Source: Posidonia oceanica
Taxonomy: Eukaryota > Streptophyta > Magnoliopsida > Alismatales > Posidoniaceae
DNA: 64,000 nucleotides
Direction of reading: 5' to 3'
Assembly: GCA_037176725.1 (NCBI GenBank)
Contig: JAZBRS010000029.1
Location: forward strand, 41,116,001 to 41,180,000
Under the pieces are notes generated by a model. That model was given only the letters and a program-made list of their open reading frames with translations, was not told the DNA's origin and did no database searches. The position numbers were made by a program, and so were the translations under genes. Below are positions 55,806 through 64,000 of this stretch, one piece after another (position 1 is the stretch's first letter; each line of letters starts with the position of its first letter).

Positions 55806-57494
55806 TAAAAAAGTTAAAAAACAGATGCTATGCATGCAGATGAAGGACTTATGTGCAAAAATTAAAATGCATGGGGGAAATAATGCAATGTAGTAAGAAA
55901 GGATGAAAAATAAATGCATTGATTAACAGATCAGAGGACTAAAATGTAAATAGAGGAAAAGACAGGGTTTAAAAATGCAATTTACTAAGGTAAAATTAGA
56001 ATATTAAATGAGATTATTAACTGAAGGACTGAAATGCAAAAATAAGAAACTACAGGACCTGAACTAAAATAAACTTAAAAGGAAAACACAGTAGAAGGAC
56101 TAACATGCAATTAATTAGTTTTTTAAGTTTTTCATGCAATTTAATAAGATTTAAATTCAGATTTAAATGAATGTTAAACGAAGGCAGGACCAGAATGTAA
56201 TAAAATAAAAACAGAAGCTAGAAATGCAATTTATGGCAAAGTTAGCTAACAAAGGAAAAATAAATGCACAGTAAAAGCGCAGCGGATGGCACTGTAGCAG
56301 AAGCTACCAGTGGCCATGAACGTCGGAGAAGGGAGGCAGATGCGGCGCAGAGGGGCGGGCGAGCTTCACCGAAGGCTGGTGTACCTCGGAGCAGCGTCGG
56401 CGTGGCTTGGTGCTGCCTGGAGCAGGCCGGAGAGGCCGGAGAAAGCTGTAGACTAGAAGGTGGTCGAACTGGCGATCGACGCATCGTCGTCGTGGTCTGA
56501 GGCTACCGGAGGGTTCCTGGGAACTGGGTGGACCTCGGGCGACAGTTGGAAGCCGGTTCTACTCACGGAGCAACGTTTCCAGTCGCGGGCTCGCCGGAGA
56601 AGAAGAAGAAGCAACGGCGACGACTCGGTGGAGGAGGGGGCGAAATCTAAAACTAAAGGCCGGAAAAGCAGGAGAAAGGGAAAACTAGACTAGGGAGAGA
56701 GGGCGGCACCTGTTTCGTAGGCTGGAATGCCCTCCCGACGTCAGCTGCTTCAGAGCGTGCCGGCGGAGGTCGTCCAGAGGTTGCAGACGTTGTCGTCGGC
56801 TTGGGAGCGTCGGGATCGAATCAGTGGCGCACTTCGGAGCTTCCTGGATGGCCGGGGTGAAGCTTCGACGATCGGAGCGGAAGTTTGCTTCATTGGGTGC
56901 TCTGCGGACAGCTGCAAGTGGGTAGAAGTGTCTACTACTCTTCGGATCAAGAGGAGGATGCCGGTGAACATCTGGAGGGTTCGTGAGTGTGTTCGGGTGC
57001 TCAGGAAGGCTGGTGGAGGCCTGGAGAGGAAGATTGGGTTTTGGAAGGATTTCTGGTGAAGTTGGCCACAAGTGTTTGGAGTGAAGGTCTCTGGCTGTGG
57101 GGAGAGGGAAGGCTAATGGTTTGGGGGGTCCGGAAGGTAGAGTTCAGGATAGTCTCTTGGTGGAGTTTGGGGGGTTTGTGTGAGCTAAAGGGACGAGAAT
57201 TTTGGGAAGATGGAGTGATGGGTTCTAGCTTGGATTTTGGGTGAATGGAAGGTGGATGCGGGGTGGATTTGGGTGCTGAATGGGTGGCTGTAATGGTGGT
57301 TGTCTGGGTGGATTTGGGGAGGAAATTGGAGGGATTCTACTGGGTGGAACGGGTTCTGGTGTGGATGAAAAAGAAGAGGAAGAAGGATGCTGAATTGCAG
57401 TGGAAGAGGGAGGGAGTTTTGGGTGCTGGACGCTCTGGATTTTCTTGCTCTCTCTCGGACGATCCAAAGGCAATGAAGGAGGAAGAGGCTGGAG

Positions 57495-57502
57495 GCTTTA
57501 TC
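57495..57502 (-). promoter_or_regulatory. TATA-like element, LTR C
   Basis: Sense CCCAGATAAAGCCTCC, followed ~50 bp on by CGAGAGAGAGCAAGAAAATCCAGAGC. Equivalent of 8171 and 29851. Confidence 0.4.
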
Positions 57503-59438
57503 TGGGAGCTGAAGAGGGGGACAGGCGCGCAGTGGAATTCAAATTCCACCGGCGGGAGGCAGTAGCGAGGACAGGCAGAGGCGACGGGCATTAATTGCCC
57601 CCGGAGATCCTGCTGAGATGTTGAGAGAGGAGGAGTGAGCTGGACGCTGAGGTGATCGGGAGGGAAGATTGAAATCAAAATTTGAAGAGAAGGAGGGAGA
57701 CTGGTGGCGCGGGAGAAGAAGAAGAAGAAGAAGAAGAAGGAGGGAAGAAGGCTGAAGGGGAACGAGCCGGGCCTTGTGCATGCGGAGAAAAAGAAATAAA
57801 AGAAAGAAAGAAGGAAGGAGGGAGAGGTGGAACGGGCTAGACTGGGCCCAAAAAAAGAAAGAAGGAAACAATAGAAAGAAAGGAAGAAAGGAAGAAAGGG
57901 AAAAGAAGAAGGGAAAGAAGAAGGAAATAAAAATAAATGAAAATAAAATAAAAATAGAAAAAGGATGGGAAAAGTTTTTAGGATAGTTGTGTTTTAAGTT
58001 AGGACTTTGATTAAGTTTTTTAATGATTGTTTTTGATTAGTTAATTAGGATTAAAGAGTTTTAGTTTTGATTAGGGTTTTTAGGGTTTGAGTTTTCTTTA
58101 AATTGTTTTTGATTTTGTTTAAATGTTTGTTAAGTTTTTTTAAATTGTTTTTAGTTGAGTTTTTCTTGTTATATCTTTGGGGTTCTTTTTGATTAGGCTT
58201 TTTAAAGTTTGTTTTTAAATTAATTAGGGTGAGTTTTAGATTTTTTGATTTTAGTGTTTTCCTTAAGTCTTCTTTGATTTGTTTTTGATTTTGTTTGTTA
58301 AGTTCTTTTAATATTTTTTTAGTTAAGTTTTTCTTGTTAAGTTTTTTAATTGAGTGTTTTTAGATTTTTGATTGTTTGTTTTTTTTTCCTTTTCAATTAA
58401 GTTTTCAAATTGTTTCTTTTAGAATTGTTAAGTTAGGTTTTCCCTTCTTAGTGTTTTTTAATTGTTTTCTTTCTTTTTAGGATTTGTTTTTTTGATTGTT
58501 TCTAGTAGGATTTTTACTTTTGCTTGTTTTGATTACATTTTGGTTTTTTCCTTGATTTTACAGCATTTTCTTTTTGTTTGTTTTGCATTTTTTAAGTTGC
58601 ATTCTTAGTTTCTAGTTTTAGTTATATTTAGTTAGGTTTTGGTTTTTAATTGTTTGTTTAATGTTTTTAATTATTTATTTTGGGGTTTTAATTTGTTTTC
58701 CTTTTGTTTTAGAGTTTTAAAGGTTTTTAAGGGTTTTTTAGGGATTTAGTAGAAGAGAGGAAAAGAAAAGAAAAAGGAAGAAGAAAAAGGAGAAATGAAG
58801 AAATAAGGATGAAAGAGAGGAGTGGAGAGAAAATAATTTTTAGAAAATCAAGGAAAAAGCTAAAAATAAAATAAAAATACAAATAAGATGCAGAAGAGAT
58901 AGATGCAGAAGAGAGGCCACAGCCAGACAGGAAGAAGAGAGAGAAGGGAGTGAAAAGAAGGAGGATAATCAGGAGAGAGAGAGAGGAGAGAGAAAAGAAT
59001 AATCTAGGAGAGAGAAAAGGATAATTTGGGTAAAAGAAGGGGTTAGAGGTTTAGAAAAGAGCTGAAATTTAGGAAGTGTGTAGCCTAGGGTCTCTAGTAT
59101 TCGACCTAAGGTTTGGGTTTGGATTTGGGAAAGTTTTGGAAGGGTTTTGGGGTGTAGAAAAAGGGTAGTTTTACCTAGGTTTTCTAGGATTTTTGAGAGT
59201 GGGTTTGGTTTGAAATTTTCTAGGATTTTTGGGTAGGTTTGCTAAGTTGGGAAGGGTGAGTTTTCCTTTGGTTTTTGGGTAGTTTTTGGGCTTGGGAAAG
59301 GGGTGTAATTCTAGGTTAAGTTCGGGCTTGTTTTGGAGAGAAGGATGAAAAGCAATGTGTAGGTTTGGACCTAGATTTCGATCCAGAAGTCACCAGGAGA
59401 TTCCAATTGATTCAGCCTGTCAAAATGGGGTGTCAACA

Positions 59439-59487
59439 ATCGGTGAGGGCTCTCGCAAGTGTGTGTGGTGAAGTGTGAGAAGGTTGG
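59439..59487 (-). mobile_element. Remnant of LTR F between two insertions
   Basis: 49 bp of F sequence beginning with the second ATCGG copy and ending gaaggttgg just before the terminus of LTR E. Confidence 0.65.
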
Positions 59488-60350
59488 TGTAGCGATCCCG
59501 TGGAGCTTCTGTGATCGTCCGTGGACGCTGCCGGAGCTCGCGTGCACCGATCGGAAAAACCAGGTTCACTATTAACAGGTGATCCGAGGAAGAAACTCGA
59601 CTCAAAACACCAAAAACAGAGGCGAAAAGCCAAAGGGAAGAAGAAAAAGAAAGGAAAGACAAAAGAGAGTTGCCACCATGTCTATTAAGTCGGGAGACAA
59701 GGAAAACTGGGGAAATGCATGAAAAACATGCAAAACCACACAAGAAGATGCAATTCAATGCAAATGCTATGCAAAGAGGATGTCTCGTGCCAAGGACGAG
59801 GGCAAAAGGGTTATTGCAGGCCAGAGAAAGGGTAAGGACTCCTGTTACATGCGGGGAAGGTGTTAGGCACCCCCGACACGCCCGAGAAGCAGTCTTTCTA
59901 GGCTTACGCTCGCTTTTGAGGGAAAATGCATGCTTTGGATGCCTAAGTGCCATGAATGCCTAATTAGATGCTCAAATGTGTGCTCTAAGTATTGAAATGC
60001 TTGCAAGGAATTAAACGTGCTATCTAAGTGCTCAGCAGCGCTGTCTGTGTTCTGAATCGGGCGAACCCTGGTTCATGAGAACTCCAGGCAATAAGCATCA
60101 CTGCCCTAATGCAAATGCAATCAATTAAAACAAAACGCCAGTAAAACCACACAATGCAGGGGTGCGACAAGCAAAGGGGAAAGCAAATCCGGGCGGAAAA
60201 CAAGCGATGCAAATGTAAAAGCAAAACATCGGAAAAGCCACGCAATACAGGGGTATGACAAGTAAAGGGGAAAGCAAATCTGGGCAGAAAACAAGCGATG
60301 CAAACGTAAAAGCAAAACATCAGAAAAGCCACGCAATGCAGGGGTATGAC
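59488..60350 (-). mobile_element. LTR E, 3' end part
   Basis: Starts TGTAGCGATCCCG, carries the (g)agttgccacc internal motif (59668), the hairpin (59848-59880) and two ~110-bp tandem units with cgcaatgcaggggt(g/a)tgac (60150-60350). Cut by LTR D at 60351. Left flank gttgg. The remainder lies beyond the right end of the window. Confidence 0.75.
59848..59880 (-). ncRNA. Conserved LTR hairpin, copy 7 (LTR E)
   Basis: The outer arm is changed (acatg on plus), giving on the sense strand a G-U wobble instead of G-C, so pairing is kept. Confidence 0.5.
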
Positions 60351-60666
60351 TGTAGCGATCCCGATCGGAATCAGGCTCGCTGATTTAGCGGCGATTGGAT
60401 TCGAGGAAGAGGCTCAACTCGAAAACGCTTAAAATCGAGGAGAAAAAGGAAAGATAAGACAAATCAGAGTCGCCACCATGTCTATTAACGGGAGACAAGG
60501 AAAACCGGGGAAATGCGTGAATTAACGCGCAAAACCGAGTAAGAAATGCAAAGCAAAGCAATGCAAAGGAAAACAAATGCAAACAAATGCAAATGAGATG
60601 ACTCTAGCCTAGGATAAGGGCAGTACGGTCATTGCGGGCCAAAAGACAGGGCAAGGACTCCTGTTA

Positions 60667-60699
60667 CGCGCGGGGAAGGTGTTAGGCACCCCCGACACG
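60667..60699 (-). ncRNA. Conserved LTR hairpin, copy 8 (LTR D)
   Basis: The outer arm reads acgcg on plus, giving a sense-strand U-G wobble, so the stem is kept despite the substitution. Confidence 0.5.
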
Positions 60700-61637
60700 C
60701 CCGAGAATCGGTCTTTCTAGGCTTACGCTCGCATACGCAGGGAAATGCAGGATTGAATGCCTATGTGCCTATAAATGCCTAAATGAATGCTCAAGGTGTG
60801 CTCTAAGTGGAGAAAAGCAGGGCAAGGAAGTAAACGTGCTGTCTAAGTGCTCAGCCACGCTGTCTGTGTTCCGAACCGGGCGAAACCTAGCTCGTGAGAA
60901 CTCCAGGCAGTAAGCATCACAGCCCTATATGCAAATGCAGGCGAAAAAGCGAAACAGCGAGAAACCATGCAATGCAATCGACATGCAGGGGAAAACGGCG
61001 TAAAACACGCAAAACAAGGCGAGAAACAAGAAAGGCACGCGGAACGGAGCAAAAGAACAAAACCGGCACGCGAAACAGGCGGGAAAGCAAGGCAGCATGC
61101 AAAACGAGACAAGGAAGCAAAGAGGCACGCAAAACGGTGCAAAGGCGAGAGCGGGCACGCGAAACGGTGCCAAAACAGCGAAGCAAAAACCTCAGAAAAG
61201 CCATGCGAATGCAAGAATGCAGAAAAGATCAGAAGAGGCCAAAGGGGAGGCAAAACAACGTGTGTGTAAGAACAGACGTCGTTTAGGACCGCTCATAGTA
61301 GGTGTGAAGACCTACGGAGGGGAGAGTGTGCAAACGGAGGGATTACCACCTCTTTGCGACTGTTTCCTGCTAAACCGTTCCACGGTGTGTCTCGCACGCT
61401 GCCCAAAGCTCGCGATGCGATCGGATCGTGGAAAAGGGGGAAGAAAGTCACATTAAGTGGCAAATCCAAGGAAAACTCAACACAAAACACACAGGGATAC
61501 GCGAAACGGGGATTGGAATTTACGAGCAGAAAGGGGAGGCCCTATTCTACATGCTCAAAGAGACAGAAAGCGAAAACAAGGAAAACTGTGCAGATGGCAT
61601 GCAAATGAATGCAATGCAGGGGTTCAGGAGGACATAC

Positions 61638-61677
61638 CTGGAAATCCAGGAGCCTGATCTGAAATCTGTCTGGTCCA
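61638..61677 (-). other. Start-codon mini-exon with splice donor, copy 5
   Basis: ATG at 61677 encodes MDQTDFRSGSW… and ends at donor CCAG|GTATGT at 61638. It is one nucleotide shorter (40 nt) than the other four, so its frame differs after the donor-proximal end. Confidence 0.5.
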
Positions 61678-64000
61678 TGCTGAAGGGCGCTTCGCTGCGG
61701 TCACCTGGGCAGCTCACTTGAGAAGATCCAACGGCCGGATTGGAAGATATCGCAGCTTCAAGGCAGAAGGGCCAGAACAGGGGAGAAGAACAGATCTAGG
61801 TGTTCAGGAGGTCCTAAGGGTGTGCAAAAGGTCCTCCCAAGTGAAAGGGAGCTAAAAGTGCTTGTGTGTGCGGAAGGATGCTAAAATGCAAGACTAGGTG
61901 AATGCAGGATGCATGCAAAAGCAAGAAAAAGCAAAGAGAAGAAACTGGGAAAAGCCAGGATTTCAGAAAGCATTTTGAAAAAGAAAGGGGCTAAAAAAGC
62001 AAATTTTCCAGAAAACAAGGGTCTACAGGAAAGGATTTCGAAAACAGGAGAGGACAGGGGTCCATTTTGCAAAAAAACTAGGCTCAGAAAGCTGTTTTGA
62101 AAAGAGGGTATGCTTTAAAAGAGGTTTTGAAAGCAGAAAGAGGTCAGAATGCAATTTTGGAAAAACTGGGGTCTAAAATGCAAATTTTCCAGAAAACAGG
62201 GTTCTGGGGAGTCTGAGAATACTGGTGGAGGGTCTGCATGCAATTTGGTAAGCATAGGAGCTAGGATGCAAGTTTAGGGGCAAAATGGTCTTTTTACATG
62301 GTTTTTGAAAGATGCAAGGACCTATGTGTGATTTTTAAATCATGCAGGGGTCAAATATGCAATTTTATATGGAAAACATGCTCTGAAAAACAGGGAACAG
62401 GACTGATGTCTGATTTTTGGAAAAAACAGGGTTGAAAATGCAATACAATAAGCCAAAGTACATGCATAACAGCTACTGTCCATTTAAAATGGACCTAAAT
62501 GCAAATATGCAAAAACAGAGGAAAAGAAATGCAATGCAGTATGCAAAATAAGAAAATAAAAGCTAAGTTTCTACAGTGCATGGACCTACATGCAAAATCA
62601 GAAACATGCAGGGACCTAGAATGCAATGCAGTATGGTAAAATGAATGCAATTAAATGAACTGATCTACTGCAAGACCTATATGCAATAATCAAAAGCAGA
62701 GGGGCTAAACTACAAAATATTATAACTGAAACGCACAGTAGAAGGACTGAAAAGCAAATACTGAAAAATGGAAATAAAAACAGCAATTTGGCATAGCATT
62801 CAATTTAAAACTAAGCATAATAAATGGCAGAAGGACTGGAATGCAAAAATTGAAAAACTTAAGCTAAACATGCAATATTTACATCTAAACTATACAAATA
62901 AGAAAATAAATGAACAGTGCTAGTCGGCGGTCGACGAGCACTGTAGCAGAACGCCGGCAGTGCTCGTGACCGCCGACAGGGGAGGTTGGGGAGGCGCAGA
63001 CCGGCGGAGCTTGGTGCTGGCGTTCGTCCGGAGCTCTGGGAACTGTCCGGAGTTCGCTCTGTTGGTCGGAGTGTCCGGAGGAAGAGCAGCCGGCGCCGGA
63101 GAAGGAGAACTGACCGGCGAGTCGGGGACGGAGCAGGAAGACCGGAAATCCTAATCTATAGGCTGGAGAAGCAAGAGGGAAGGAAGAGGAAGCTAAGGGA
63201 AGCAAAATGTACCTGAGTCCGCGTCTGAGATGTCCTCCCGACGTCAGTGGTTCCAGAAGTGGCCGGCGGCGTTCGTCCAGTCGCTGCGGGTGCTGTCGGC
63301 TGCTCGCGAGGGATGGAGAACGTTCCTCCGGAGCTTCCTGATCGACCGGACGCAAGCTTCGCAGCTCAGGTGGAGATTCGGCCAATTTGGGTTCACAGGT
63401 GACAGCCGGAGGCCGGGGGGGGTGTCTGCTGCTCGTCGGCTCGGATGGAGCCTTCCGGGAGATTGCTGGAGGTCTGAGGAGTTGTTCTGGATGCTCGGAG
63501 AAGGTTTCTGGAAGGTGTGGAGGGAGTTAGGAGGCTGGGCTGATTTCTGGTCTGGAGCGAAGCAAGGTGTTTGTTGTGGAGTTCTCTGCCGGTGGTGGGA
63601 GAGAGGGCTGAAGGTCGGGGCTCTGGAAAGGTGGGGGTTCGGTGGGTAGCTGGGTGTAGTTTGGAAGGATTCTGTGGATTGTGGTGAGGGGAATTGTCTG
63701 GTGGGTTGTGTTGGGTTTGAAGTTGGCTTCAGGGGGGGTTAGGAGGTGATTTTGTGGGTGGAAAGGCTGGGAGACGGTGAAGGGAAATGACTGGGTTTCT
63801 GGGTGAAATTGGGGGAGTGATTGGGAGGGAAATTGAGGCCTGAACGGGTGCTGGTTTTCTGGGAGAGGAAGAAGAAGATTTTCTGGATTTGGGAAGGAAT
63901 GGGAGAGGTTCTGAGGAGTGGGAAATGGTGTGGGATCTGGGTTTCTCTCTGGGGTGCCAAAGACTTCCTCAAACACTCTCCTCTGGTCTCTCTTCTCTCT

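Larger units (their letters stand above)
53472..59438 (-). mobile_element. Solo LTR C (5,967 bp) with ATCGG target duplication
   Basis: Flanked by ATCGG at 53467-53471 and 59439-59443. Sense start TGTTGACACC at 59438, end ATTACTACA at 53472. No PBS follows, so it is a solo LTR. It holds all family landmarks: hairpin 53826-53858, 30-bp array 54150-54520, mini-exon 54980-55020, T-rich zone with a 90-bp triplication, GC-rich core 56270-57680 with donor CGAAACAG|GTGCC at 56710, and AT-rich part 57780-59050. Confidence 0.94.
60351..64000 (-). mobile_element. LTR D, runs off the right edge
   Basis: Begins TGTAGCGATCCCG at 60351, preceded by atgac. It holds the hairpin (60667-60699), short 30-bp array (60970-61190), mini-exon (61638-61677), T-rich zone (61870-62880), donor ACTCAG|GTACA (63213) and GC-rich core to the window end. 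No PBS at its left end, so this is either a solo LTR or the 3' LTR of an element extending to the right. The frames at 62885-63976 are GC-rich leader translations. Confidence 0.8.

Noticed and set aside
62885..63976. Possible gene at right edge (frames of 139-166 aa)
   Set aside because: The region matches the GC-rich core of the LTR family at the expected place in LTR D; no conserved protein.

Overview
This window is plant nuclear DNA made almost entirely of giant Ty3/gypsy LTR retrotransposons of the Tat lineage (Ogre-like) and their remains. I find no bacterial-type gene, rRNA, tRNA or CRISPR array, and no ordinary host gene outside the elements. The lineage call rests on a primer-binding site matching the 3' end of a plant tRNA-Arg, a pol with two successive RNase H domains (the second of the archaeal-like type typical of Tat), an integrase without a chromodomain, and extra genes of the plant mobile domain (PMD/DUF7745-like) class downstream of pol. 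A flowering plant with a repeat-rich genome is likely; I cannot name a species.

Layout as a nested puzzle. The oldest layer is element G, minus strand. Its 3' LTR start is at 33761 with a polypurine tract beside it. Its 3' region (33762-46225) carries a 79-bp array and two PMD-type cargo genes on the plus strand, and its pol runs 46226-51748. Into G were inserted: element B (minus strand; 5' LTR 25890-31794, gag-pol 15746-24560, cargo gene 13062-14264, then a 135-bp higher-order array), which sits in G's 3' LTR and runs off the left edge; a short solo LTR I (36566-38865, target duplication CCGTG); and LTR F (from 51749), which cuts G's protease. F was in turn hit by solo LTR C (53472-59438, target duplication ATCGG) and by LTR E (from 59488). 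E was hit by LTR D (60351 to beyond the right end). On the left, B's array was hit by a plus-strand solo LTR (655-12000, target duplication GATAA), which itself contains a minus-strand 5' LTR fragment (769-6564).

The main LTR family is about 5.5-6 kb. In sense direction it shows: a TGTTGACACC terminus, an AT-rich/pyrimidine part, a TATA-like site followed by a GC-rich exon-like core with a splice donor, a T-rich irregular repeat zone, a 41-nt start-codon mini-exon ending in an AAG|GTAAG donor, an array of 30-bp repeats, a 33-nt hairpin conserved across divergent LTR families, and a GGGATTACTACA terminus.

The most interesting signal is the cargo. In element G two PMD-type genes lie antisense to the retrotransposon and keep introns. 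In element B the homologue of the second gene lies in the sense direction and lacks precisely the 77-bp intron present in G. This fits splicing of sense cargo, and protection of antisense cargo, during passage through genomic RNA. All coding regions are decayed, mostly by CAG/CGA/TGG to stop changes, and both reverse transcriptases have lost the YVDD catalytic motif.
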